Below the pieces are notes generated by a model, which saw nothing but the letters and a program-made list of their open reading frames with translations, made no database searches and was not told the origin of the DNA. A program made the translations under genes and the position numbers. DNA of 64,000 nucleotides, from the NCBI RefSeq assembly GCF_902459475.1, contig NZ_LR699114.1, forward strand, positions 1,984,001-2,048,000. Direction: 5' to 3'. The first letter of the stretch is position 1. Each line of letters starts with the position of its first letter. Positions 8,560-17,862 of the stretch are shown in pieces. The stretch comes from Aquicella lusitana (GTDB taxonomy: Bacteria; Pseudomonadota; Gammaproteobacteria; DSM-16500).

Positions 8560-9165
8560 CTAGCTAATGGAAATTGCGCCCTGTACGCCATCCTTATCTT
8601 CACCTATCAGGATTTCCGTATCACTCACGTACATGTGGCGCGGAATCTTCAGATTCAAAGGAGCGGGTACATCTTTATAAACTCTTCCCGCCAAATCATA
8701 CTTAGAACCATGGCAGGGACAATAAAAACCACCCAGCCAATCCGGAGAAACACTGGCTACATCCGGTCTATAAGTAGGCACGCAGCCAAGATGAGTGCAG
8801 ATACCGATCGCAACCAGGAATTGAGGCTTGATGGAACGATGAATATTTTTGCAATAAGCAGGCTGCTGATCCTGTTCGCTCAGCGGGTCACGCAGGGTGC
8901 TATCCAGTTTGGGAAGCGTATCCAGCATTTCCTGGTCACGGTAGATGACCCAGACAGGCATGCCGCGCCATGGCACCGTTAACTGCTCACGTGGCTTCAT
9001 TTTGCTGATGTCAATCTTGATTGGCGCGGCCGCTGCTTCAGTATCGGCACTCGGCATCCAGTATGAAAAAAACGGGACAGAAGCTGCTGCGAGTCCGATC
9101 CCCCCTACAGCAGTTGTTGCACGGCGCAAAAAGCATCGCCGCTTTTGATCAATTTCGTCCTTCAC
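8560..9165 (-). CDS. petA: Ubiquinol-cytochrome c reductase, Rieske iron-sulfur subunit
   Basis: 201 aa. A twin-arginine-type N-terminus (RRCFLRRATTA at 9-19, then a hydrophobic stretch to about 36) serves as uncleaved anchor. The [2Fe-2S] ligands are C123-T-H125-L-G-C128 and C149-P-C151-H152. First gene of petABC. The protein should need the Tat translocase encoded at 17125-18213 in this same window. Confidence 0.96.
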   Translation of the reverse strand: MKDEIDQKRRCFLRRATTAVGGIGLAAASVPFFSYWMPSADTEAAAAPIKIDISKMKPREQLTVPWRGMPVWVIYRDQEMLDTLPKLDSTLRDPLSEQDQQPAYCKNIHRSIKPQFLVAIGICTHLGCVPTYRPDVASVSPDWLGGFYCPCHGSKYDLAGRVYKDVPAPLNLKIPRHMYVSDTEILIGEDKDGVQGAISIS

Positions 9166-9231
9166 GCTCTTATGTCCTTAGCTTGACTTTTATTGTTTTA
9201 GACTCGGTTTAAAGCTCGTAAGTTTAATCAT

Positions 9232-9381
9232 TCAAAAATAAGATGGCCAGTGTTTTTTAAGTGATGCGACGCGAATACATTGCCATTCAGGCAAAACAGG
9301 AGACTTAATCAACCATTTCACATTACCGTCCCGGTATAAAAAGTAAAACCAAACATCTCCATCATGTTTTCGCGATGCCAT
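9232..9381 (-). CDS. Possible small ORF or gene remnant, 49 aa
   Basis: The 327-bp stretch 9166-9492 between petA and bioA has no long frame, but on the minus strand 9381-9232 reads as a protein-like chain starting MASRKHDGDVWFYFLYRDGN and ending KKHWPSYF. The frame stays open for about 21 codons upstream of this ATG to a TAA, and no Shine-Dalgarno site precedes the ATG, so this may be the 3' remnant of a longer gene. No family recognised. The rest of the stretch shows no hairpin or other clear signal. Confidence 0.3.
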   Translation of the reverse strand: MASRKHDGDVWFYFLYRDGNVKWLIKSPVLPEWQCIRVASLKKHWPSYF

Positions 9382-9492
9382 AAAAAAACAGCAACTCAAG
9401 TTGGGCGTAGAGTTATACCGAGAACGAACGAAATTATCAAATAATTATTGCGGTATCGATCCTGAATCGGCTGGCTAACGCTGAGTTCATAC

Positions 9493-10818
9493 TCAAAAAT
9501 CAACAGATAGAATTGCTTGCTCAGTGATGAGCTTCAGTTTATCCAGTATTTCCATATCAATGGTAAGAGGCGGCAACCAATAAAGTGTGTTACCCAGCGG
9601 CCGCAATAATGCGCCAAGCGCTACGGCCTTCTGATAAATCTCAAAACCCAGCCGCCGTCCTGGTTGATCACACACTAAATCTGCCGCAACGATTGCGCCA
9701 ATCTGCCTGACATGTGTTAGCTTTTGTGTTTTATCCGCAATTGATTGCATATAAGTGCGCATCATAGAGCCAATTTGATTGGCTCTGTCACATATTTTAT
9801 CTTCCTTCATCATAGCAAGCACTTCCACCGCGATACTTGCCGCAAGTACATTCCCGGAATAGGTATGTGAATGGAGAAAAGACTTTCCAGACGCATAATC
9901 ATCATAAAACAGATCATAAACAGCAGAGGTCGTTAATACGGCGCTCAAAGGCAGCCAACCGGCTGTGAGCCCTTTTGATAGGCATAAAAAATCTGGCTCA
10001 ACATTCGCGTATTCACAGGCTAGCATTTTTCCAGTACGACCTATTCCTGTCATAATTTCATCTGCTATAACATGAATACCGTGCTGCCTGGCCCAGACAC
10101 ATAAACGCCTGAGAAAATCCTGACTATAAATCCGCATGCCGCCCGCACCCTGCACAATCGGCTCAACCAGAATGGCTGTAATGCGTTCAGATAACGGTTC
10201 CAACTGTTTTTCAATGGCACGCCAGGCAAAGCCGCAATCTACCCATAGAGGATGATCTGCGTGATTCACGTAAGGCAGCGCAGAAATAAAATAAGCATCA
10301 AACAGGAACGGCGTATAAGGATCTCGATAAATGCCAAGATCGCTCACACTCAAGGCACCGATGCTTTCGCCATGATAACTATTCTCCAGCGAAACAAACA
10401 ACGTTCGCTGATGTTCGCCTTGTATTTTTCTGGCGTGCGCACTCATTTTAATTGCCACCTCAATGGCAGAAGAACCATCGCTGGCATAAAAAACCTTGCT
10501 GAGCGAGCGGGTTAATTGCGTCAGTTTTTCCGACAAATTAACGATGACTTCGTTGGTCGTATTAGCCAATGCGACATGTTCAAATTTTTCAATTTGCCGC
10601 TTGATTACGGCTTTTAAACGAGGATGGCCATGCCCTAACGACTTGCACCACCAACTTGAATTCGCATCAATAATCTGCCGGCCGTCTTTTAACTCTATAT
10701 GCGCACCTTGGGCCGCGACCACTTCCAGCGGCTTGAATAGCTCATAATCTTTCATCTGTGAGCAAGGATGCCAAATAGGGTTTAAATTTTTTTCTTCCCT
10801 ATACGTATCGAGATTCAT
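9493..10818 (-). CDS. bioA: Adenosylmethionine-8-amino-7-oxononanoate aminotransferase
   Basis: 441 aa. Converts KAPA to DAPA in biotin synthesis, with SAM as amino donor. A class-III PLP aminotransferase: WHPCSQMKD near 16-24 is the BioA-specific N-terminus, DANSSWWCKSLGHGHP follows, and the PLP lysine is K282 in CLSKGLTAGWLPLS. Divergent from bioBFCD across a 100-bp gap holding a probable BirA operator, so both arms should be repressed together when biotin is plentiful. Confidence 0.97.
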   Translation of the reverse strand: MNLDTYREEKNLNPIWHPCSQMKDYELFKPLEVVAAQGAHIELKDGRQIIDANSSWWCKSLGHGHPRLKAVIKRQIEKFEHVALANTTNEVIVNLSEKLTQLTRSLSKVFYASDGSSAIEVAIKMSAHARKIQGEHQRTLFVSLENSYHGESIGALSVSDLGIYRDPYTPFLFDAYFISALPYVNHADHPLWVDCGFAWRAIEKQLEPLSERITAILVEPIVQGAGGMRIYSQDFLRRLCVWARQHGIHVIADEIMTGIGRTGKMLACEYANVEPDFLCLSKGLTAGWLPLSAVLTTSAVYDLFYDDYASGKSFLHSHTYSGNVLAASIAVEVLAMMKEDKICDRANQIGSMMRTYMQSIADKTQKLTHVRQIGAIVAADLVCDQPGRRLGFEIYQKAVALGALLRPLGNTLYWLPPLTIDMEILDKLKLITEQAILSVDF

Positions 10819-10821
10819 TTA

Positions 10822-10853
10822 TAGTAAACCTTATTTTTTTTATTGGTTGACTG
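10822..10853. promoter_or_regulatory. Probable BirA operator
   Basis: TAGTAAACC (10822-10830), 14 bases, then GGTTGACTG (10845-10853). The reverse complement of the second half is CAGTCAACC, so the halves agree at seven of nine positions and match the BirA half-site TTGTAAACC known from proteobacteria, with a fitting spacer. It lies 4 bp before bioA and about 65 bp before bioB, and birA itself closes the locus. Confidence 0.75.
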
Positions 10854-10918
10854 TTTGAGAAAGCTAACATATATTTTTTCAGCCGACAATAAAATAAAAA
10901 TAAGGACCCCTCTCAACC

Positions 10919-11872
10919 ATGTCAGAATCAAAATGGAATACAGAAAGCGTAAAGCGACTATTTGAATTGCCACTTGTTCATTTGCTGTTTGAAGCACAAT
11001 GCGTGCACCGGCTGTACTTTCACGCAGATGAACTTGAGCTTTGCACTTTGCTTAGCATCAAAACCGGCGCCTGCCCTGAAGATTGTGCATATTGCCCGCA
11101 AAGCGCCCACTACAGTGCTGATGCTAGCCGTGAAAAGCTAATCGATGTTGAAAAAGTTGTACGGCAAGCGCAAATCGCCAAAGAAAAAGGTGCGGTGCGT
11201 TTTTGCATGGGCGCAGCATGGCGCAGTCCTCCCAAAAAAGATTTTCACAAGGTGCTGGAAATCATTCGCGCTGTTAAAAACCTTGGCCTTGAAACCTGTG
11301 TAACACTCGGCATGCTAAATGCAGAACAGGCAGCCATGCTGTATGCGTCCGGGCTGGATTTTTACAATCACAACCTGGATACTTCGCCGGAATATTATAA
11401 AAAAATCATTACCACCCGCACATATCAAGACCGGCTGGATACATTGCACCACGTGAGAACAGCCGGCATTAAAGTTTGCTGTGGCGGCATCATTGGCATG
11501 GGGGAATCGCGCGAAGATCGTATTGCGCTTTTAATCCAGCTTGCAAGCTTGCCTAAGCCACCCGAAAGCGTTCCTATTAATCGCCTCATTCCTTTTGAAG
11601 GAACACCATTGGCAAACTCGCCTACGCTAGACAATTTCGAGTTCATACGCACCATTGCTGTTGCGCGCATTTTAATGCCGACATCAATACTGCGACTGTC
11701 TGCTGGCAGGATCACCATGTCGGAAGAAATGCAGGCCTTGTGCTTTATGGCGGGCATTAACTCGATGTGGCTGGGTGAAAAGCTATTGACCGCCAAAAAC
11801 CCACAATGTGGTGAGGATCATGCCCTTTTGCAAAAACTGGGAATGAAAAACAGAAAAGTGGCCACACAATGA
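10919..11872 (+). CDS. bioB: Biotin synthase
   Basis: 317 aa radical-SAM enzyme that inserts sulfur into dethiobiotin. The CxxxCxxC cluster site is C52-P-E-D-C56-A-Y-C59; further family blocks are [24 protein letters not shown], and the C-terminal [19 protein letters not shown]. First gene of bioBFCD; it overlaps bioF by 4 bases. An AAGGA sits about 12 bases before the ATG. Confidence 0.97.
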   Translation: MSESKWNTESVKRLFELPLVHLLFEAQCVHRLYFHADELELCTLLSIKTGACPEDCAYCPQSAHYSADASREKLIDVEKVVRQAQIAKEKGAVRFCMGAAWRSPPKKDFHKVLEIIRAVKNLGLETCVTLGMLNAEQAAMLYASGLDFYNHNLDTSPEYYKKIITTRTYQDRLDTLHHVRTAGIKVCCGGIIGMGESREDRIALLIQLASLPKPPESVPINRLIPFEGTPLANSPTLDNFEFIRTIAVARILMPTSILRLSAGRITMSEEMQALCFMAGINSMWLGEKLLTAKNPQCGEDHALLQKLGMKNRKVATQ

Positions 11873-13050
11873 AAATCATTCCATCTATTCAGAACAAACT
11901 TGATCAGCGAGCGGCTCGCTTTCTGCTAAGGCAGCGATATATCATCGATACCAAACACAACAATGAAGTATTCATAAGCGGAAAACGCTTAATTAATTTT
12001 TGCAGCAATGATTATTTAAATCTGTCCGGCCATGTTGAAATAAAAAACGCATTTATGCGAAGCGCGCAAAGATATGGAACAGGGAGCTGTTCATCGGCAT
12101 TGATTTCGGGCTATTCCAAATCGCATTATCAACTCGAAGAAACTGTTGCTGACTATCTAAATCAGGACAGAGCTATTCTCTTTAACTCGGGATATCATGC
12201 CAATCTTGGCGTCTTAACTGCGCTTGCCCATAAAAACAGCCTGATCATTGCTGATAAATTTTGCCATGCATCACTCATAGACGGTATCCAGTTATCGCAG
12301 GCCAAATTCCATCGATATCGCCATCATGATCTCAATCATGCGAGCGCGCTAGCTGAGAAATACAAGCACTCTCCCTTGCTATTTGTCACCGAAAGTGTTT
12401 TCAGCATGGAGGGCAACATTACCGATTTAAGAAAGCTTTCTTCGCTCGCTAGCCAACATAAGGCAGCACTCATCGTCGATGACGCGCATGGTTTTGGCGT
12501 ATTAGGCGCTAAAGGAAAAGGCATCATTGAACATTTGCAAATGTCAGCAACTGATATTACCTGCCTTATCATTCCCTTTGGAAAAGCATTGGGCAGCTTT
12601 GGCGCCATCGTTTCTGGAAGCGAGGAAATAACAGAAGCCATTCTGCAGCTGGCAAGAACTTACTGCTATAGCACCGCCTTGCCTCCGGCCATTTGCGACG
12701 CCACAAGACAAGCCATCAGAATCATGCAGGCAGAAAATTGGCGCAGGGAAAAATTGCTTTACCTGATCAAATTATTTATTCAGGAAGCCAAAGCAAGACA
12801 ACTACCCTTGACTTCTGACGATGAAACACCCATCAAATCCATCTTGATTCGAAATAATCAGCTCGCACTGCGATTACAGCAAAGATTAATGCAAATGGGC
12901 TGGTTCGTCTCCTGCATTCGTCCACCTACCGTACCCGACCAGACATCACGAATACGTCTATCGCTTAATTGCATGCACACTGAAAAACAGATCATAGCAC
13001 TGCTTGATCACATCAAAACGCTATTCGATATCGTTACAAAAACACAATGA
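11869..13050 (+). CDS. bioF: 8-amino-7-oxononanoate synthase
   Basis: 393 aa PLP enzyme condensing pimeloyl-ACP with alanine. Recognised by [34 protein letters not shown], the PLP-binding [10 protein letters not shown] and the lysine in [14 protein letters not shown] overlaps join it to bioB upstream and bioC downstream. Most Legionella-type clusters place bioH after bioF; here bioC follows directly. Confidence 0.96.
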   Translation: MKIIPSIQNKLDQRAARFLLRQRYIIDTKHNNEVFISGKRLINFCSNDYLNLSGHVEIKNAFMRSAQRYGTGSCSSALISGYSKSHYQLEETVADYLNQDRAILFNSGYHANLGVLTALAHKNSLIIADKFCHASLIDGIQLSQAKFHRYRHHDLNHASALAEKYKHSPLLFVTESVFSMEGNITDLRKLSSLASQHKAALIVDDAHGFGVLGAKGKGIIEHLQMSATDITCLIIPFGKALGSFGAIVSGSEEITEAILQLARTYCYSTALPPAICDATRQAIRIMQAENWRREKLLYLIKLFIQEAKARQLPLTSDDETPIKSILIRNNQLALRLQQRLMQMGWFVSCIRPPTVPDQTSRIRLSLNCMHTEKQIIALLDHIKTLFDIVTKTQ

Positions 13051-13844
13051 TGGACAAAAAAGCGCATCTTAAAAAATTATTTAACAAAGCTTCCCACAGC
13101 TATGATGAACAGTGCCAACCGCAACAATACATCGGCAGCAAACTACTTCGTTTACTCATGTTATCTTCACCCTCTTCACAACGTATTATGGATTTAGGCT
13201 GCGGCACAGGTCTTGTTACCGCAGAGCTTGCGCGCACGTTTACGTACCAGGATTTTCACGCAATTGATATTTCTAATGAGTCGCTTTGTCTTGCCGCCAA
13301 ACGGCTGCATTGTTTAGGTATAAAGACTTATGAAGCTGATTTTGACCGGCTATCTGCCTATGGCACACCATTTGATATAATATTCTCTAATATGGCGCTG
13401 CATTGGAGCACCTGTTTTATCTCCACACTGAGCCGGTTGAGCACGCTGCTTTCTCCTCATGGCACACTTGCCTTTTCCATTCCACTTCCAGGGACATTTC
13501 ATGAATTGCAAAACGCTTATTCCCGTTATTATTTTTTCGATCAAACGTTTATCGCAACACTGCTTACACACTGCGGGTATGATGTGCTCATACAAGAGCG
13601 AGAAACCATGATTTATAAATTTTCAGATACCGTTTCTGCCTTGCGCTCGATCAAACAGACTGGCGCTTCGTATGCTTCCGATAGACGCCACCGTAGTTTG
13701 TTAGGCAAATCGTTTATTCAACCGACGAAAGTAACTCAGTTAACCTACGTAGCTGGCTTCTTTATCGCTGTCAAAAGGGACATTCATGTCAATCAAATTA
13801 TTCGTCGCCGGAACCGATACCGATGCAGGAAAAACCTATATTAG
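13047..13844 (+). CDS. bioC: Malonyl-ACP O-methyltransferase
   Basis: 265 aa. Methylates malonyl-ACP to disguise it as a fatty-acid primer for pimeloyl-ACP synthesis. SAM motif IMDLGCGTGLVT near residue 47 and the BioC blocks SNMALHWS and LTYVAGFFIAVKRD. The family normally ends about there; this chain runs on for about 20 residues, and its last 59 bases overlap the start of bioD in another frame. The tail is therefore probably a by-product of a drifted stop codon rather than a domain. Confidence 0.92.
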   Translation: MMDKKAHLKKLFNKASHSYDEQCQPQQYIGSKLLRLLMLSSPSSQRIMDLGCGTGLVTAELARTFTYQDFHAIDISNESLCLAAKRLHCLGIKTYEADFDRLSAYGTPFDIIFSNMALHWSTCFISTLSRLSTLLSPHGTLAFSIPLPGTFHELQNAYSRYYFFDQTFIATLLTHCGYDVLIQERETMIYKFSDTVSALRSIKQTGASYASDRRHRSLLGKSFIQPTKVTQLTYVAGFFIAVKRDIHVNQIIRRRNRYRCRKNLY

Positions 13845-14499
13845 CACCGGATTATTGAGAGCCTTTCATCATGCTGGCTTGTCTAGCCTTGGCATTAAAC
13901 CCGTTGCTTCGGGCTGCTTTCAGGATGGAACACATGTATTCAATCGTGATGCACTGTTGTTACAACAAGCTTCATCTATAAAATTAAGTTATGAAAAAAT
14001 TAATCCCTTCGCTTTTCTGCCGCCAATTGCACCTCATCTTGCGGCCCAGCAGGCTGGGATCGCTCTTAACCGAGAAAAACTCAGTCACGGCATTCATGCT
14101 GCACTCAATTCGCCTGCCTATTTTTGCCTGATTGAAGGGGCGGGGGGATGGCATGTTCCACTCAATGACACGGAAACGCTGGCGGACTTGGTCATGCATC
14201 ACCGCTGGCCTGTATTGCTGGTAGTTGGTATGCGGCTTGGCTGCCTGAATCATGCAATTTTAACCTGCAAGGCAATACAACAAAGCGGTGTAACGCTCAT
14301 AGGCTGGATCGCAAACTGCATTGATCCCGGCATGGCTTATTGTCAGGAAAATATTGCAGCACTACAAAAATGGCTTTCTGCTCCTTTGCTTGGCATTGTG
14401 GGACAAAATGAATTGCCGGAGAGAATGATGGATTTAGATATGCTAAGGAAGATAATGCGGGATGACAGGGGGAGCAAGCGAGTGCGGTTGACTACTTAG
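13786..14499 (+). CDS. bioD: Dethiobiotin synthetase
   Basis: 237 aa. ATP-dependent closure of the ureido ring of dethiobiotin. P-loop GTDTDAGKT at about residues 8-16, KPVASG and the IEGAGGWHVP block. The ATG lies inside bioC with AAAAGGGA just upstream, so translation is coupled. The stop overlaps the stop of birA on the other strand by 4 bases. The last 20 residues are charged and poorly conserved. Confidence 0.95.
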   Translation: MSIKLFVAGTDTDAGKTYISTGLLRAFHHAGLSSLGIKPVASGCFQDGTHVFNRDALLLQQASSIKLSYEKINPFAFLPPIAPHLAAQQAGIALNREKLSHGIHAALNSPAYFCLIEGAGGWHVPLNDTETLADLVMHHRWPVLLVVGMRLGCLNHAILTCKAIQQSGVTLIGWIANCIDPGMAYCQENIAALQKWLSAPLLGIVGQNELPERMMDLDMLRKIMRDDRGSKRVRLTT

Positions 14500-15506
14500 G
14501 AGTGACCAGGAGAAGAATGTTCACCCTTCTTCACAATCGAAGTATCACCCGATGAAAACGCCCGAATAGAACCATTTGCAAGCCGCAGTAACAAGTGCCC
14601 ATGCTCATTGATGCCGGCAACTTTGCCTCTTATTTCTTCTCTGACGTTCTTAAGCGTAATCGTTTGGTTTGCCAGAGCATCTGCTTCTGACCATCTATCA
14701 ACAAAACCTGAAAATCCAACCTCCTCAAATTCGCGCAAATCAGCAAGCAGCGTATTAATCAGGCGTGCACAAAGTTCATTCCTATCCACAGGGCTGCCGA
14801 GAATTTTCCGCATGGAAGTCCATGCCTGGGTAATCGGTAGATCACCGCCAAGCATGTTAACGTTTAAGCCGACCCCGATAATGGCCTGACAGAACCCGTG
14901 TGTTTCTGCCTGGATTTCAATCAAACTGCCAGCGATTTTTTTATTACCATGTACAATATCATTGGGCCATTTCACAAACAGTCCTGTGATACCATAGTTT
15001 TTTAATGTTTTTAAAATCGTAAGACTGATCACCAAGCTCAACCCCGATAATTCGCTGATGTCTTTTTGGAAAGAATAAAGGCAAGATAGGTAAATATTCC
15101 TGCCAAAAGGCGAATACCACTCGCGGTTCAATCTCCCCTTGCCACTGGTCTGCTGTTCTGCCAAGCAAAAAGAAATGCCTTTGACCGGCTTGATTGATTT
15201 CAGGTAATCGTTAGTTGATGCAATGCTTTCGAACAAATGCAGATCCACTTTCTCATTAAGCCTTTTCTTAATTTTTTGCGTTTCAAGCAAAATCAATGGA
15301 TCAAACAAGGCATATCCCTTACCTTTAACGGAATCGATAGCAACCTCATAAGCTTCCAGCTTTTTAATCGTTTTCCACACGGCACTGCGCGTCATGCCAA
15401 GCCTTCTGCCAACAGAATCGCCGTCATGATACTGACCATCATTTAATATATTTAACAGCTTGACGAGATTGGGATTGAATTTTTTCATCATGGGCATTTC
15501 GACCAT
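14496..15506 (-). CDS. birA: Bifunctional biotin-[acetyl-CoA-carboxylase] ligase and bio repressor
   Basis: 336 aa at most. An N-terminal winged helix (DGDSVGRRLGMTRSAVWKTI), the biotin-ligase core with SGKGRLNREW, the substrate block FVKWPNDIV..KKIAGSLIE, and a C-terminal SH3-like domain with NGSIRAFSSGD. The DNA-binding domain shows it is the repressor type, in keeping with the operator at 10822. ATGs at residues 1, 4, 6 and 7 compete; the family fits best from MMKKF or MKKF (about 15491 or 15488). Confidence 0.93.
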   Translation of the reverse strand: MVEMPMMKKFNPNLVKLLNILNDGQYHDGDSVGRRLGMTRSAVWKTIKKLEAYEVAIDSVKGKGYALFDPLILLETQKIKKRLNEKVDLHLFESIASTNDYLKSIKPVKGISFCLAEQQTSGKGRLNREWYSPFGRNIYLSCLYSFQKDISELSGLSLVISLTILKTLKNYGITGLFVKWPNDIVHGNKKIAGSLIEIQAETHGFCQAIIGVGLNVNMLGGDLPITQAWTSMRKILGSPVDRNELCARLINTLLADLREFEEVGFSGFVDRWSEADALANQTITLKNVREEIRGKVAGINEHGHLLLRLANGSIRAFSSGDTSIVKKGEHSSPGHS

Positions 15507-15567
15507 AACCTAATGATTAAAGTGTCACAAAATTAAGATTGATTTTTATCTCACCAAACTAACGCGC

Positions 15568-16308
15568 CTATCTTGAGCCTTTACCTAACAGGGAGATATA
15601 AATATCCTGATGCCTGTCTGATTCGGGAATCATGTTTTCGCTTTCAATGAATCGGGTCTTCTTTAACACAGATATCAATTCCTTTTTATTCCACGGCTGC
15701 CCTTCAAAGAAGGTGTCCGGCGTTTCTGTAATAAAACGAGAAAATGCATTCAAATAATCCTCATCCGATTTTTCTCGACTGATTTTATTCAGCGCTTTGC
15801 TTACCAATTTAGCTAACTCGCTATGGCGAGGAGGATTATACATCATAGCAAATCCAGCTCGGCGACATGCTACTCTGTATTCCTCCTGAATGAATTTCAA
15901 AGCAAAAAACAATGCGCCTTTAAGTGCAGCAGCGCTTATCGAGGGTTCGTTTTTTAACAGGATCAAGAAATTGATCAAAGCAATACGTTGCTGATTTGAA
16001 TGACGATATGATTCTTTTATTTCTTCTATTTTCTCGCCCACTTCCCGCAATTCACGATACCTGCATTGCTCTTTATAATTAAGACTATCATTAAACTTTA
16101 ACTCTCCCTTATGCGCAGCAGATGCATAAAGCCCGAACCATAATCTATTATTATCAGCCAATTCCTTGGTTTCTTTTGAAACCAGTGAAAGCATCAGTAA
16201 ATCTTTTATTTCTAAATACTTCAGTATCTCCAGGGCGATATCGAACGGAAACACAAAGGTTCTATTCTGCGGCGGCTGAATTTTTTCTACAAGCTGTCTG
16301 CCTATCAT
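15568..16308 (-). CDS. F-box protein, probable host-directed effector (copy 1)
   Basis: 246 aa. The N-terminus carries a eukaryote-like F-box at about 18-58: FPFDIALEILKYLEIKDLLM then LSLVSKETKELADNNRLWF, with the LP/FP start, the I-L spacing and the closing NxxLW of Skp1-binding F-boxes. The remaining 180 residues are helical, charged, and match no family I know. No signal peptide or membrane segment. Strong GAGGAAAG ribosome site. It is a tandem paralogue of the next gene. In known pathogens such proteins enter host SCF ubiquitin ligases; that role here is inference. Both copies end in a short I-x-LLG tail. Confidence 0.8.
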   Translation of the reverse strand: MIGRQLVEKIQPPQNRTFVFPFDIALEILKYLEIKDLLMLSLVSKETKELADNNRLWFGLYASAAHKGELKFNDSLNYKEQCRYRELREVGEKIEEIKESYRHSNQQRIALINFLILLKNEPSISAAALKGALFFALKFIQEEYRVACRRAGFAMMYNPPRHSELAKLVSKALNKISREKSDEDYLNAFSRFITETPDTFFEGQPWNKKELISVLKKTRFIESENMIPESDRHQDIYISLLGKGSR

Positions 16309-16353
16309 GATTATCTTTCCTCGTTTGAATGTTTTAAATGAAAGAATGCAACC

Positions 16354-17076
16354 TTAAATAGAAACATTTCCAAGTAAAGGTATATAGCTGCTCTTCTTTG
16401 ACGCAGCATTTGCCTTCTCTATTTCCATTAGCATGATTTTATTAATAGCGGTTATTAATTCCAGCCTTTTCCAGCGCAAATCAGCAAAGAACATATCTGG
16501 TTGCGTCTTGATGAACTGGTGTAACACTTCCAAGTAATCGTTATCGGATCTATCTAGATTCATCTTATTCAATGCAGTGCCTATTAAGGAAGCGAGCTGA
16601 TGACACTTACCATAGAGGCAAAAGGCGGCACTCGAGCTAACGATTTGTTTCGACACAAAAAGAAGCGCGCCTTTAAGCACATCTGAACCCACAGAAGGAT
16701 TTGCTTTTAACTGCGTTAGCAGGTTGACGAGAGCGAGTCGATCAACATTCTGTGTGCAATACACACCTTTAATCCGCTCTATTTCCTCGCCTATCTGTTT
16801 AACTTCCATTTCAGACTGTTTCTTATACTGATCCTTATAACAAACCGTGTCATCGATTTTTAACAATGACTGCTGGGCACGGGCAGCATAAAACGGAAAC
16901 CATAGCCGGTTATTCTCGGCCAATTCCTTGGTTTTTTTTGAAACCAGCGAAAGCATCAGCAAATCTTTTATTTTTAAATACCTCAGTATCTCCAGGGTGA
17001 TATCAAATGGAAATGGAAAAGGAAACGTATCATTTTTTTGTGATTGATTTTTTTCTGCAACCGCTCTGCCTGTCAT
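16354..17076 (-). CDS. F-box protein, probable host-directed effector (copy 2)
   Basis: 240 aa. The F-box lies at about 21-61 (FPFDITLEILRYLKIKDLLM, LSLVSKKTKELAENNRLWF). It is alignable with copy 1 over its full length, including the mid region (RLALVNLLTQLKANPS..LKGALLF against RIALINFLILLKNEPS..LKGALFF), so a local duplication that has since diverged. GAGGAGAG precedes the ATG. It starts 48 bp after the tatC stop on the same strand, so it may share the tat transcript or have its own promoter in that short gap. No secretion experiment can be read from sequence. Confidence 0.8.
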   Translation of the reverse strand: MTGRAVAEKNQSQKNDTFPFPFPFDITLEILRYLKIKDLLMLSLVSKKTKELAENNRLWFPFYAARAQQSLLKIDDTVCYKDQYKKQSEMEVKQIGEEIERIKGVYCTQNVDRLALVNLLTQLKANPSVGSDVLKGALLFVSKQIVSSSAAFCLYGKCHQLASLIGTALNKMNLDRSDNDYLEVLHQFIKTQPDMFFADLRWKRLELITAINKIMLMEIEKANAASKKSSYIPLLGNVSI

Positions 17077-17124
17077 GTTCTCTCCTCATTTCGTTCATTT
17101 ATAAATTTTAAGTTTATGAACTCT

Positions 17125-17862
17125 TTACACAGACGCATTACTACGCCTCACAAACCGTGACATCAGAATACCCGCCTCATATAGCAGCCATATTGGCACC
17201 GCCAGAACAGTTTGCGATAGTACATCCGGCGGCGCGAGCAGCATACCAATAATAAAAGCGCCTACAATGGCATACGACCGCATTTTAATGAAACGTTCGC
17301 GGGTCACGACGCCCGTCGAAACTAGCAGCACCATGATGATGGGAATCTCAAACAAGCCGCCAAAGACCAACAGCAACTTGATAGTAAAATCCAGATACTC
17401 GCTGATATCGGGACTTAAAATGACACCCACTGGCGCAATACGGGCTAAAAAATGAAACAGCATGGGAAAAATAACAAAATAGGCAAACGCAATCCCTGCA
17501 TAAAAGAGACCCGCGCTCACCAGCAAAAAAGGCCAAATCATGCGGCGCTCATGGCCATACAGGGCGGGGGCGATAAACGCCCAGGACTGATAAAGAAAAA
17601 ACGGCACAGCGAGTAGCATCGACGCCATGAAAGCGAGTTTGAAAGGCACAAAAAAGGGTGAAACAATCTGGGTAGCGATCAAGTGTCCCTGGGGTAAAAA
17701 CTTGAGTAAAGGCAAAGCGAGCAGGGTATAAAGATGATTGGCAAAATAGACAAGGACCGCGAATAACAGAAGCAAAACAATCAGTGAATAAATGAGCCTC
17801 CTGCGCAATTCCACTAAAAAGTTGATGGCCTCATTACTGTTGCTGCTCACGTTTGCGCTCAT
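17125..17862 (-). CDS. tatC: Sec-independent protein translocase TatC
   Basis: 245 aa from the ATG at 17862 (a frame ATG at 17874 adds four residues and is less likely). Six membrane helices; family blocks LVELRRRLIYS at the start, FIAPALYGHERR and the PDVLSQT loop before the last helices. TatC is the receptor that reads twin-arginine signals. Its start lies within the end of tatB. Followed after 48 bp by the F-box pair. Confidence 0.95.
   Translation of the reverse strand: MSANVSSNSNEAINFLVELRRRLIYSLIVLLLLFAVLVYFANHLYTLLALPLLKFLPQGHLIATQIVSPFFVPFKLAFMASMLLAVPFFLYQSWAFIAPALYGHERRMIWPFLLVSAGLFYAGIAFAYFVIFPMLFHFLARIAPVGVILSPDISEYLDFTIKLLLVFGGLFEIPIIMVLLVSTGVVTRERFIKMRSYAIVGAFIIGMLLAPPDVLSQTVLAVPIWLLYEAGILMSRFVRRSNASV

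Noticed and set aside
13780-13850. Frameshift in bioC or bioD
   Set aside because: Both frames are complete and carry their family motifs; bioD starts with its own ribosome site, so it is an overlap and not a sequencing error.
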